DNA of 64,000 bases from Hygrophila difformis. Lineage: Eukaryota; Streptophyta; Magnoliopsida; Lamiales; Acanthaceae. How positions within the stretch are numbered: the first letter of the stretch is position 1; each line of letters starts with the position of its first letter. The notes below the pieces were generated by a model. It searched no databases, was not told where the DNA came from, and worked only from the letters and a program-made list of their open reading frames with translations. Below are positions 10,638 through 21,692 of the stretch, piece by piece. The stretch covers positions 51,835,459 to 51,899,458 of the forward strand of contig JAOANR010000004.1 of NCBI GenBank assembly GCA_030278955.1, in the 5' to 3' direction. The position numbers were made by a program, and so were the translations under genes.

Positions 10638-13580
10638 ATGATGACAGACGCCCCCGTTTTCCCCACTAAGGTAATTTCTAATTTGTTTATTTTCTTGATA
10701 TCCATCAGTCTTGTAAAGCTTTAACAAGATTTGTGTCTTTATGTTTTTCTTGGGATAAAAATGTGTTATTGCTCAACGTGCGTTTGTTGATCTACGCATC
10801 TGGGAATTTTGGGGACCTTAAATACGAGACTTTATGCTTTCAATTAAAGCAATTCCTACTTTTTGGTTGGTTCGTGCATTTTTTTCTATTTCGAGCAATT
10901 TTTTTTTCAATATTTTCCTGGTTGTATGATGCTGTTCAATATTTTGTTCAGAATTTCCTAAATTTTGTTATTCGATGGAATAGAGATTTAAGTCCTAATT
11001 TTGACAGGGTAGAATTATTCCTAGTCCAACTTTTGTTTGGACCCTTCCAAGCTGACGGCATTAGTTTTCTTGGTGTTTGGAATTGGGTTTTATGCTCTCT
11101 GCATTCTGTTTGACATTTCTGATAATTGCCTGGATTTCAGGAGAGCTTTATTACTAAGCCCTTTAAGAAGAATACGCTGATATTGAGGATGGCGGTTTTG
11201 ATTTTTGTGATGCTATGTGGAATTTACATAAGTGCTGTCTGTCTGAAGCAATTTGGTTGGCCGCGAACCAGTGAATCATTGGGGTTTCAAATTGTAAGCA
11301 AAAGATGTGATGAAAACGACGTTGATCCTTCTGAAAAGCCTTATGTTCATTTCCCAAATCCTAGAACTTTCAGCAGGTGAGATTTCACAATCTACATGTT
11401 TTTTGGATAGCTAGCTATGTGAACTTGTGACCACTAATGTATTGAAATCCCTTTATTGATTACTTAGGGAAGAATGTACCTGCAATCCCGTACGCAACTT
11501 TGCAATTTTGTCCATACAGAGGTCTGGGAGCGGATGGTTTGAGACATTGTTGAACAGTCATATCAACATAAGCTCCAACGGGGAGATATTCTCAGTTAAA
11601 GTCCGGAGAAGTAACATATCAATGATAGTAGAGACTTTAGATACAATTTATAATCTAGATTGGCTCTCAAGTGCCTCAAAAAATGAATGCACAGCTGCGG
11701 TTGGGTTGAAATGGATGCTTAACCAGGTAACTAGTGCTTTTATGCTTTATATATAAATTTATGATAGTATACTGCAATTTATCTTTGATCTCTCTTATGC
11801 ATGAGGCACAAACATGATCTAGTACCCAATCCTTTCCATTTTCTTTGCTCCTAGATAAAATCCTACTTTTCAAGGACAAAGACAATGGACTATGACACAC
11901 TACCTACTTGTGAATGACAAATAACTTTGGACTGATGGAATATAATTTATAGGTTACTTGTACCTTTTCAATTATAGCCTGGCAAGGAATCTGTTCCCAT
12001 CTTTTTCCTAGAGGCTCATTAACTTTGCTGAAACTGAAAACTACAAAAATGCATTTCTAATTTCTAATCTCATAAAAGCTATTGGGGACTTTACAAGTTA
12101 AATGATATTAATAGAGAATTGATTTATGGTATAGATGCTGGCAGTGATGTTACTGTTTCCATGCTGTTTGATGTGTAGTTAGACAGTTCATCTTCTTATG
12201 GTTCTTACTACTCAGCAGAAGGTTGCATTAGCATTCATTCTTGCATTTGATGGATTATGGATTTTGTTTGGAATATTTCTCTTCGTGCTTTGTCTATAGA
12301 ATAGTAGAATACTGAATGGAAAGTGATTATTCAAAAACTTGTGTCAAAGCATGTTACTATCTATTATGTAATTATGTTGTTGTTTTGCTCTGGGTCATCT
12401 AGATCTTCATCTCCTTGCTATAACGTGTGACTTCTTCCAGGGTTTGTTAAAAGGATTAAACTGTGAAAATTACACATGGCTTATATGGTCTCTTAACATA
12501 ATACGTTTTGAATTGCCATTTGGAGTTCCTCACTGTGCAAAATGTCTCATTGCACCTTTGCCATTACAGTAATCGTCTTTTTCACACTACAGTTTCATGC
12601 TCTTGTTTCTTGTAGTCTGATTAACACCAATTCGTGTTAGAATGTAGAGTTGGTCCTTTTATGGTTTCATGTATGTTGGTTGTTGATAATTCTTAAGCAA
12701 TATTTGAATACTGCATGTATTTGATAGAGTGAATAATGCAATCATTCCCAATTAAAATCTTATATGTCATGACATTTTTTCTCTGTACTGGAAAATATGA
12801 AGTTAATTTTATTACCATTGATCCTCTCTTAGTTGGAGAATGCTGCTAGCAAAGGTGGTTCTCTTACATTTTTTGAGTTCATTCAGGGCTTAGTTCAAAA
12901 TCACGAGGGAATGGAGGAGTACTTCAAGGCTAAAGGTGTATCAATCATTTATCTTTTCAGAAGGAATCTTCTGCGCAGGATGGTTTCGATTCTTGCAAAT
13001 TCTTATGATCAACAAGCCAAGCCACTGAATGGAACTCACAAATCACATGTTCACTCAATCCATGAGGTCATTGTTTTTGTGCCCTTGCTTTAATTTTTCC
13101 ATTGCATACACTCTGAGGAATGGAATGTTCACTGGTCCTGAACTAAATATAACTGTTATAGGCGGCGACACTTGCTAGATACAAACCAACTATCAATACA
13201 ACAACACTTGTGCCCAGTTTGAAGCAAGTGGAAGACCTGGTCACCAAAGCCTTACAATACTTCAAGAGCACGCGACACATGATCCTTTACTATGAAGACA
13301 TCATGAAAAATCATACAGTAAGGCATTTTGCACCGTCGAAATCTTGGAATGTAAAACTATCTTGTTTTCTCTGTGCAATGCTGAACCTCAATTCCTTTCC
13401 TTTCAGAAAGTGATGGATGTCCTAGATTTTCTAAAGGTTCCTCGAAGAGACCTTTTTAGTCGGCAAGTGAAGATACATAGAGGTTCCTTGTCTTCACATG
13501 TCTCAAATTGGGGTGACGTGAAGAAGGCGCTAAATGGAACACGCTACGAGAGTTTCCTAAAAGATGATTACAAGTTGTGA
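10638..13580 (+). CDS. Membrane-anchored sulfotransferase-like P-loop protein
   Basis: Six exons give 363 residues: 10638-10670, 11141-11376, 11468-11726, 12833-13066, 13162-13317 and 13407-13580; all introns are GT-AG and phases agree. The start is the first of two tandem ATGs (MMTDAPVF). A hydrophobic segment near residues 24-47 (LRMAVLIFVMLCGIYISAV) suggests a type II membrane anchor, probably Golgi. The P-loop-like PAPS-binding motif is at residues 105-114 (SIQRSGSGWF), and the second nucleotide-binding motif at about 214-228 (IIYLFRRNLLRRMVS). A Cys-x-Cys precedes the first motif. The family is annotated in Arabidopsis as nodulation-H/sulfotransferase-related P-loop protein (At2g15730, At4g34420, from memory); substrate unknown. 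The ORF-like stretch in intron 1 (10733-11113) is not part of the protein. Confidence 0.9.
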
Positions 13581-14727
13581 TCGTGGGCCTGCGGTGCAGC
13601 TTGCAATGTAACTGTATAGAGCATGGTTAGCCTTTAGCTTATTTATTGATTCGTTGATTCTTTTTAACCATAGAAGCAAATGGTGGCGCGTCTCCCTGCT
13701 GAAATTTTGATCGTTAGGATATTGCTTTCAAGTTCTTGCCTCCTCCTTGCTACCTGAGATTGCAAAATAGGTCCCTTATCTCCAAATGGAGAGAGTTAGT
13801 GTAGGCAAAACTTGTTGGTTGAGTAACAATTCAAGCAATATGAATTCGACGTGATCTTCAATTAAATAAATTGACTGTTGAAGCATGTTCAAACATCAAT
13901 ATGAAGTTCGTTAGTCAAGTGGTAGTACTATATTTTTAATGTAAATTATGTTAACAATTAAAATATTGTGGAGTATGTTAACAATATGAAGTATTTTTCA
14001 AATTCAAATAGTAATTTATAATTTTACAATGTTCTCATTTCGAATCATTACCTATTTTTGCAGTATATTAATGTTAATAAGACTCCAATCATACTTAAAA
14101 CTTGCGTTTTAGCAAGCTAGGAGGTGCCATACAACTTATTTTTTAATTCGAGATTAAATTCAAAAAGATATCATGACATGTCATATGGCAAAATGCGCAT
14201 TCAATTTAGTAGGTGTTAAATTGTACACTGCATTTTATATGGAGTGTGTAGCAATAAATTTTTATGGATTCAAATCCACTGTATTTTGACCCATAACAAA
14301 TTCTTCCTTCAAATTCAAATCTCTCTACTTCATACAAATGGAGCCTGCCCTTGATAACAATCAGCATTCAGCAATCTGAAAAACTCCATGCAATATTACC
14401 TTTATCATTACACAACCGCTCAGAGGCGCCCCTCGCTAGATGCAACAGTTAGGTCTCTCTGGTATAATCTCCACAAGTAACCTGCCTTCTAGCAACATAG
14501 GCTTAATAATTGATGTACACACAACAAGATAAGTCGAGTGGGAATTCACCAAATGCCACCTTAGAAAGGTATGATCAGTGCACAGTGTAGTCAGTCAGTA
14601 CTGTGCAGCAAGAGACCTACCCATCGGCAGCATATGCAGTATGCTCTCAGTGATTATTGCGCAGGCAACAAGGTAAGCACACTGCAAAAGACCTCACAAC
14701 GTTAAGTCCATCCATCGTATATCTACA
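13581..14727. other. Tail-to-tail intergenic region
   Basis: Holds the 3' UTR of the sulfotransferase-like gene on the left and the 3' UTR of the PPR gene on the right; the two genes converge. The middle (about 13.9-14.3 kb) is AT-rich with no gene or recognised repeat. Confidence 0.6.
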
Positions 14728-17043
14728 CTACACAGTTCTCACTTCATTTGGAAGAAGGCCATCCTTGGCCATCTCTGCGAGAATACTCAATACAGCATCC
14801 ATGTTCCCTTCTTTGTAGTTGACTTCCATCAGGGCTTTTGCTGGGTCGCCATCAATGATTCTACACCTTCTTAATGTATCCCGTAATATTTGGCTCAGAT
14901 CCTCCATCATTCCCACTTTGTGGAGTTCTTTGGTTAAAGCAATAACAGTCACAGCATGAGGAACAAGTTTACAATGCACCATTTCCTTGTAAAGATCTAT
15001 GGCCCTCTGCAAATTTCCAGCTTTGCAATGACCGTGTATTAAGACATTATACACTGCTTCACTGGGCTCGTGGTTTTTCTGAAGCATTGCTTGAAAAACT
15101 CGATCTGCTTCTTTCATCATGCCCTTCATGCAGAATCCCTTTATAAGAGCAGCCACATTACGGAATTCAATATTGCTACAGCTTTCTATCAGCAAATCAT
15201 AGGTGATGTCAGTAGGAACTGATTGTTCGTAGAACAACTTGAAAAGAAGCCGTCTTGCTTCCTTGCTACGAGCCCTCTTGTTCAAACCATTTATTAGAAC
15301 ACTGTATGTAACAATATCAGGGATGAAACCCTCACTGATCATTTCATCATGGAGAGCCATCGCATTTTTAATGTCATCTTCTGCACAGTAAGCATTGATA
15401 AGGCTAGTGTATGTGCACTTATCAGGCTGTAGACCTACTTTCCACATATCTCTAAATAACGTACAAGCTTCAGTCAACCTCGCCTGGCCACAAAGACCTT
15501 GAATCAACGACGAGTAAGTAATAGCATCAGGAGAAATTCCCTTCTCAATCATATCCTCTTTCACTTGGAATGCTTTATCTACATCGAAATTTCTACAGTA
15601 ACCAGATATGATTGTACTGTAACTTACAACATCTGGGTATAATCCTTTTGCAGTCATATCTTTAATAACCTCAAAACCACCATCAATCCTACCAGACACA
15701 CAATGGCCGTTGATCAGTGCATTGTAAGTTATAACAGATGGCGAAAAGCCATTATCAATCATCATCTTAAGAATTCTGTATGCTTCATCCACATATCCCT
15801 GCTGAGAGAACCCATCAATCAAAGTCGTATAAGTTTTCTCATTTGGGGTCAGTCCTCTGACCAGCATCTGTTCAAAGAACTCCATAGCTCGATGCAGATT
15901 CCCTGCTTTACACATACTATTTATCAAAGAAGTGTAAGTCACCACATTAGGAGACAACCCGTTTCTCACCATCTCTGCGTGTACAACAAGAGCGTGGTGG
16001 AAATTTCCCTCTTTACAATACCCATTAACAATTGTATTATATGTAACTTCATCAGGAGCCAAACCCTTTCCCTTCATCTCCTCAAAAACCTTCTTTATCT
16101 CCTTCATCCTACCTTCCCGACACAACCCGTTAATGATAACATTGTACGTAATCACATTTGGTTCTAAATTTTTCTGCCACATCAATTTCAGTAACGCACA
16201 TGCCTCATCAATGTTCCCCGTCTTACAGTAGGCATCAATCAATGTGTTATACGTCACCACATTGGGTAAACAACCCTTTCTCTCCATCGCCTCAAAGAAA
16301 CCCAATCCCCTATCCATTTCTTTACTTGCACAAAAACCCCTGATCAAAATGTTGTAAGTAAAGACATTCGGCGAAACATCGTTATCCAACATATCATCAT
16401 ACACACTTGTGGCTAATTGAATATATCCACAAGCCCTACCCCGAATTATCCCCTCAATAACACAATTATACGACAATACACTAGGCATGAACCCATGATG
16501 CTTAGCTAAATTAATAATGTTCAAAGCTCTATCTATCATTTTCAAATTAGCAAAAGCTTTTACCACCAAATCAAACACTGCAGAGCTCGAGTTGCACGCC
16601 CTGTACGTGTCGTTCAGGCATGAAAAAACTGAATCTGAATCCTTGTCTCCATAGTCAGGAAAAACCACGGCAACTTCCTCCGCCAGCGATTGCGCGGTTT
16701 TGTAGAGCTTGAATCTCGTGAGGATGTGAATCGCAAGGCAATGGGATTGCAAGTGGGTACTGAAGAAGGGCAATTTGCGAGCCCAATTGATGAATTTCAA
16801 GACTAGGGTTTGATCATGCTGCGATTGGAGGAGTAAATAGGAGGCCTCTTGAGGAGTGAATTGGGAGATCAAAGGGTCGAGGTGTGAGGGGTGGTGACGT
16901 TTGAGTATTGATATCGCCTTGCCGACAAGGAGAGTGTCCGGCGGCGTGGAGAAAAGCGGCGGCGCTTGCGGTGAAATGACGGACTTGGATATTCGGTCTA
17001 GGGTGTGAAGCGACGGTTGGGGAAGGGGTTTCCGGAAGGCCAT
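14728..17043 (-). CDS. EMB2745: PPR protein, EMB2745-like (P class)
   Basis: A single-exon gene of 771 codons plus stop. The frame opens further upstream (ATG at 17127), but the ATG at 17043 (MAFRKPLPQPSLHTL) starts a basic, Ser/Pro-rich N terminus that looks like an organelle transit peptide, so I chose it. About 15 tandem 35-residue P-type PPR motifs follow, with repeated TYNxLIxGxC and GLxPDxVTY signatures. There is no E, E+ or DYW tail, so no RNA-editing domain. P-class PPR proteins bind organellar RNA and affect its stability, splicing or translation. Overall sequence and the terminal EMAKDGLLPN match the At5g39710/EMB2745 type (from memory), which is needed for embryo development. Plus-strand ORFs at 15703 and 16158 are shadows. 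Confidence 0.93.
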   Translation of the reverse strand: MAFRKPLPQPSLHTLDRISKSVISPQAPPLFSTPPDTLLVGKAISILKRHHPSHLDPLISQFTPQEASYLLLQSQHDQTLVLKFINWARKLPFFSTHLQSHCLAIHILTRFKLYKTAQSLAEEVAVVFPDYGDKDSDSVFSCLNDTYRACNSSSAVFDLVVKAFANLKMIDRALNIINLAKHHGFMPSVLSYNCVIEGIIRGRACGYIQLATSVYDDMLDNDVSPNVFTYNILIRGFCASKEMDRGLGFFEAMERKGCLPNVVTYNTLIDAYCKTGNIDEACALLKLMWQKNLEPNVITYNVIINGLCREGRMKEIKKVFEEMKGKGLAPDEVTYNTIVNGYCKEGNFHHALVVHAEMVRNGLSPNVVTYTSLINSMCKAGNLHRAMEFFEQMLVRGLTPNEKTYTTLIDGFSQQGYVDEAYRILKMMIDNGFSPSVITYNALINGHCVSGRIDGGFEVIKDMTAKGLYPDVVSYSTIISGYCRNFDVDKAFQVKEDMIEKGISPDAITYSSLIQGLCGQARLTEACTLFRDMWKVGLQPDKCTYTSLINAYCAEDDIKNAMALHDEMISEGFIPDIVTYSVLINGLNKRARSKEARRLLFKLFYEQSVPTDITYDLLIESCSNIEFRNVAALIKGFCMKGMMKEADRVFQAMLQKNHEPSEAVYNVLIHGHCKAGNLQRAIDLYKEMVHCKLVPHAVTVIALTKELHKVGMMEDLSQILRDTLRRCRIIDGDPAKALMEVNYKEGNMDAVLSILAEMAKDGLLPNEVRTV

Positions 17044-17151
17044 TTCGGACAAAAACAAAGAAACTGAAAGCCCTGGGGGATTTCCGGAATGTAGTTTGCC
17101 GTCTGTGTAAACATATACTCCGTACATCGGGTGGAAAGGATTAGGCCATTA

Positions 17152-17724
17152 GCCACGTTTGGCACGGTGTATTATGGTGTATTAAAGCGTACATTATTAA
17201 TATTCTGTATAATAGTACTATTCTATGTTCGGTACTTAAAAGTATGTATAGGTATTATTTTAATGAGTAAGTTGGTGTATTATTTAATATATGGTGAGAT
17301 GGTGGGTTTAGGGTGTATTATTTTTTATTCATTTTTTTCTTTTTTCTTTTTTTTTCTTATTCATCTCATAACTATTAAATATTATTATGAAAGTAAAATA
17401 ATAGATAATTTTCATATCTTAATTATTTTTTATATAATTTTTTGATTTTATTTAATTATTAAATTATTATTTTTAATATATTAATTATTTTTTTATTTAA
17501 TTAATTTTTATTTAATTATTATTTAAAATATTATTTTAATTTATTAATAAATTATAAAACTTATTTTTATTTAATTATTTAAAATATAATACAACATGAT
17601 GTAATACAACATCAACACCAAACACTGTATATAACATTAATTTAATACAATACACCATAATATTATACACCCGCATTAAATAATACAATACACCCTAATA
17701 CAGTCCGGTGTTCCAAACATGCCC
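17152..17724. mobile_element. Tourist-like (PIF/Harbinger) MITE, 573 bp
   Basis: Flanked by TTA (17149-17151 and 17725-17727), the 3-bp duplication of PIF/Harbinger elements. Left end GCCACGTTTGGCACGGTGTATTA; the right end reversed reads GGGCATGTTTGGAACACCGG followed by ACTGTATTA. Both share the GTTTGG core and a GGTGTATTA-like inner part. AT-rich interior, no coding sequence. It lies 106 bp upstream of the PPR start codon and may supply part of that promoter. The ORF at 17131-17445 is accidental. Confidence 0.8.
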
Positions 17725-17725
17725 T

Positions 17726-18328
17726 TAGGGTATTATCGAATATTGAGTCCATCGGGCTTGAGTATTATGTTACTTGAGCTTGACGGCAATATTTAAATGA
17801 GCTCGAGTTTGAGTATCATCGAGTTCGAGTAGTTTGCAAGGGTTTTTTTTTTTTTTTTGCTAAGTTCGAGCTCGAGTCTGTAGTTTAAGTTAGAATTTTA
17901 TTTATTTATTACTTAACATTTAATTTTGAATTTTTAACCATAACCTAAATGACACAATTCTATTTGACATTTGAACATTGTGCTGGTTACAATTAATTTT
18001 TAACCATAACCTAAAATTCTTTAAAAATATATTTTATTTTTTAAGAGTGATTATTTTTTCTCAATTAAATATTTTAAATAAGTAACATATTTTCCAATAA
18101 AATATAGAGTTGAGGTGAGGAAAGTATGAGATGAAAATTAATAAAAATGTGTGTCAATGGTGTTATCAACTCGAACTCAAATGCTCGAGTACTAAAATAC
18201 AAGAGCTTGACTTAATACAAGCTCAAGCTCGAGCTTGAGTTGCGTAACAATAGTCGAGTATGAGTCGAATTTTTTTTAGTCTGAGTCCCAAATCGATTAT
18301 GAGAAGCACTACTCATTAATCACCCCTA
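17726..18328. repeat. Probable hAT-like MITE with GAGCTCGAG-rich ends
   Basis: Left TAGGGTATTATCG, right end reversed TAGGGGTGATTAATG. Both subterminal regions are rich in CTCGAG/GAGCTTGAG motifs in opposite orientation around an AT-rich core. No 8-bp duplication was found, possibly because the Tourist MITE inserted at its left border. Boundaries tentative. Confidence 0.5.
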
Positions 18329-19070
18329 GGTAGGATCGACCTCACCGGATAAACCGGCCGTTAAGTTTGGAAAATTGACTTTTTAACCCCCAGCCAACGA
18401 AAACATTTTCTTTTGGGGTCACAAATAAATAGTAGTAATTGTAAATGTGGATTCTTGTGAATCCAAACAATCTTAATACTATTATTTACAAAAATAATTA
18501 GAGTCTATAGCTTACAACTTTTTTGAAATTTTAAAGCATTTTTATTCTTACTTTTTCACCACCACATATTCCTAGATGACAGGGTTCATGATCATGCCAT
18601 TTAAACTTGCTATTTTGAAACTACAATGTTAAAAAGTGTGGATCACTACTTTCCTTAATTTATAATGTTTGCTTCATTTTTTGTTTGTATTAATTCCATC
18701 CAAGCAAAAAACAAAAACCAAGAATAAAAATTGCCCATACTCTTCACACCAAACTAAAAATCAAAAGTAGAAGTATAATTTATTTTGTGAAAATGACAAT
18801 CTCGAGGAATACAAAGAAATCAAATTACATACCATAATGAATTAAATTTCACCATGAAATCTCGATCAATTGAAAACGATTACAAGCTAAATAATCATCA
18901 TATCTTGAAACTTGCATGTGCAACACATGCATGAATTATTTCTTCAAAGTGAAGTATAACATAAAAGAAACGAACATAACAAAATCAAACATGATGAAGT
19001 ATATATCTTTAATGTGTTGAAATAAGCCCAGAATGTAATGAAGAAGTCATCCTCTGTGTGAATCAAGTAT
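18329..19070. other. Intergenic, downstream of the cupredoxin gene
   Basis: AT-rich, without supported coding sequence or clear repeat; the last 150-200 bp are probably the cupredoxin 3' UTR. Confidence 0.5.
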
Positions 19071-19777
19071 TCAATTCCAATTACGGATAGAAGGCAAAAT
19101 GGTGAATTTCATGAGGCCATCCTTGCAATGGAAGCCGTCGCGTTCGCCACAGGCAAAGTAGTGTGGCTGCCAGCGCTTGAGCACAAATTCGAACCCTTGG
19201 CCTCCTCCAGCATTCACATCTCCAACTTTCATTGCCCAGCGAAGGTCGCAGTTCTGGAAGCTCCAGTAGTTCGGCAGCAAGTAGACGCTGTGTGCGAAAG
19301 TCGTGTCGTTTGGTGGATCGTACTTAAACACTGCACAGCAACATACATTGTTGAATTGAAAAGGGAAAAAAAAAAAAAAAAAAAACAAGTTCTGCTGATA
19401 TATAATTTGATATGGGAACTATTATAAGCAAAAAAAAAAAAAAAAAAAAAAAGAGAGGTTATAAATTGATAGTAATTACCTAGTGTGTCGTTCAAGTAAA
19501 AGGGGCCGGACTTGGTAGCCCAGTCGCTGTAATTGAACCCAAAACGCCAAGTGTTGTCGGATCCCCCAACGATGAACCTGCTACTGCTGGGAACTGGAGC
19601 AGTGGCATTAACCTTGTATGGCCTATATCCCCAGAATCCAAAATTTGTGTGGTTCCATTTTGAACCAGCTGAAGTAGTGTTGCAATCCTTGTTGGGTCTA
19701 CCCATGGTTGATGTTGCCAAGAGTGCCACAACAAGGACGACAAGAGCTATTGCAATGTTTTTCTTCATGGCTGACAT
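19071..19777 (-). CDS. Secreted cupredoxin (phytocyanin-like)
   Basis: Two exons: 19480-19777 and 19071-19330, 185 residues. The intron (19331-19479) is GT-AG in phase 1. A second ATG at 19768 (MKKNIAIALV) has a better context and would shorten the protein by three residues. A signal peptide is clear (IAIALVVLVVALLATSTMG). The mature part is a single cupredoxin domain: FIVGGSDNTWRFGFNYSDW, then after the intron VFKYDPP, AHSVYLLPNYW and HYFACGERDGFHCKDGLMKF. The His of AHS and the Cys, His and Met of the last motif are plausible copper ligands. No GPI-anchor-type hydrophobic tail. It is likely apoplastic; electron transfer or a structural role is not decidable. Arabidopsis At2g15770/At2g15780 look like the nearest kind (from memory). 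A poly-T-rich intron makes a false in-frame read-through ORF. Confidence 0.9.
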
Positions 19778-19901
19778 AATTCAAATTTGCCCTAATAATA
19801 ATGATGTTTGTGAAGTGAATGGATGATAAGGCAAATTTGAATAATGGGAATTGAAGTGAGAAGGTGTGGTTGTGATGGAGGGAATTGGGGATATGGGGGG
19901 G

Positions 19902-19909
19902 TTTATATA
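19902..19909 (-). promoter_or_regulatory. TATA box of the cupredoxin gene
   Basis: On the minus strand CTATATAAACCCCCC, about 125-130 bp upstream of the start codon, a normal plant spacing. Directly followed by a C-rich run. Confidence 0.6.
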
Positions 19910-20451
19910 GAATGTAGTTAGGGTTTATAATTACCTACAAGAAGATTACTAGTATATATGATTAGATGCATGCATGGATACTGGAATGGGTCAAAAATAG
20001 CTTCTGTAATGCTGTCTTTTCTAAAGTCGGTAAAATTGCATTGGAAGATTAGTAGTACTACAGTGTAGTTAAATTAATTAATGCTTTGTGAATGTGATGA
20101 TGATCCCAATTTTGTTGTAATTTCCAAGTCCTCCACTAATAGTGGTTTAAGTAATGCTTTGATTGTTCATGTTACTGAATTTCTTTTTCTCTTTCACATT
20201 CTTTCCTGAATCCTGAGCATAAACTATTGTAAACGAAAATTTTCCCTCTTTATAAAAAAAAAATTATTTCTTTTCTTCTCTTTTTAATAAAAGAAAATCC
20301 AAATTCAAATCCAATAAAGGAAGGCGGTAAGCTAACATCAAGCTATTGGATATTCACCAAGGCATACTATGTTTTGGTTCCTTCCAACATTATAGTTGGC
20401 CAACGTGATCAAACCTACTTTGTGGAACTTTAGTTTCGTAAAATTAAATTA

Positions 20452-20494
20452 TGCATGAGATTTTATTATCAGCCTGATAATAAGATCTCATGCA
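20452..20494. repeat. 43-bp near-perfect palindrome
   Basis: Two 21-bp arms (TGCATGAGATTTTATTATCAG and its reverse complement with one mismatch) separated by a single C. No flanking transposon features seen. Confidence 0.9.
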
Positions 20495-20619
20495 TCTCAT
20501 AAATGCCATTAGATCACTTGCATAATTTTTGCAGACAAGTAGATGAAACACAATGATATATTAATGATTGCGGCATGTTTAATTTGTTCTTCTTTTTTAA
20601 GCCATGGCGTCACTGAAAT

Positions 20620-20667
20620 TCAATCATACACTTTTTTTTTTTTGGTGAAGGAATCAATCATACACTT
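20620..20667 (-). mobile_element. Minimal retroposed insertion (20 bp) between 14-bp duplications
   Basis: TCAATCATACACTT occurs at 20620-20633 and again at 20654-20667. Between them is only a run of T plus ggtgaaggaa. A poly-T start flanked by a target duplication of SINE length suggests an extremely 5'-truncated minus-strand retroposition. Confidence 0.6.
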
Positions 20668-21692
20668 GCTTGCAAAGAAATCATTTATTTTTAATTTAAT
20701 AAAACAATTTCTAAACAAACATACGCGAGTTACCTGAAAAATTAAACCAACTCAAATGTATGGGTTAAAAGACGAGAGCAAAAAAGTCAAAATGTTCCAC
20801 CAAGAGGAACTAAATAATTAATGAATGAGCTAGTAATGGCAACATTATTTTCATGAGTGCATAGTTAAAATTTGAAAAGTTAAAACGTAATGAAAAGTCA
20901 TAAAATGGCCAAATGCGTGTTTTGTCAACCCAAACCCCCAACCCCTACCCCCTCCCCAGTAAATGGAAAAACAAAATAAAATAAAAATAAGAAAAGGAAA
21001 CAAACAAAATTCAACGAGAAGTCGCAAATGGTGCAGGGCGACTTCAAAAGTAAACGCAAGTTGGCCAATTTGCACTAATGATTGATGCAACATGCGTGAT
21101 GCTGTTATTACCTCATATATTTCCTGTCTTGTCATGTAACCACGCTGTCCACACCCTAACTGTTAGAGCGATTGCTGGTCCATTTATAAATAAAACAAAC
21201 GTGACATACAAGAGCAAAAGACATGTCAGAATAATCCGCCTAACGATTAACAAATCTGGTATAGTATTTTGTTACAACACAAAAACTGCAAGTCCTGGTA
21301 ATGTTACAACACAGGAAACTGCAAAGGTTCGCCCAGGTACAGAAGCCTGCTGTCATCAATAACAAACACCTTGAAAGCATAAACGAGAACACTGACTGTC
21401 ACATAAACGGGGATCTAAAAATGACGATGAAGTTCACATACTTCAGTGCCTGCTAACAATAACTGTATTGTAATGAAACCAAGTGGCTGTTTTAAGCTTC
21501 TCCAATACCTTAAGCTCCTTTAGGTGATGCAAAAAGGACAAAATATATATAGCCGGGACGAGTTGTCCTGAAAGTCGACAGAGAGGGGAAACATGAATTA
21601 GGGAAATCACTGGTATTAATGTTGAACAAAAACATTATCTTGCATCGGGATCATGGAAGTAGACTCTGCATAAATTCGTTCTTACTCCGTTG

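Larger units (their letters stand above)
19910..21692. other. Intergenic region between cupredoxin and CYP40 genes
   Basis: Contains the cupredoxin upstream region, a long palindrome (20452-20494), a tiny poly-T insertion with 14-bp duplication (20620-20667), a C-rich run near 20930-20960, and the CYP40 3' UTR at the right end. No gene supported; ORFs of 60-97 codons here have no recognisable domain. Confidence 0.55.

Noticed and set aside
10733..11113. 126-codon ORF between the first two exons of the sulfotransferase-like gene
   Set aside because: It lies wholly in intron 1 (10671-11140) and is Phe-rich, as expected from T-rich intron sequence.
17044..17127. Upstream start giving a 799-residue PPR protein
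   Set aside because: The extra 28 residues are not transit-peptide-like, and the ATG at 17043 starts a normal organelle-type N terminus; the longer start is possible but less likely.
19229..19480. Long minus-strand ORF reading through the cupredoxin intron
   Set aside because: The read-through part is poly-Phe from T runs and leaves the cupredoxin frame; splicing 19480 to 19330 restores the domain exactly.
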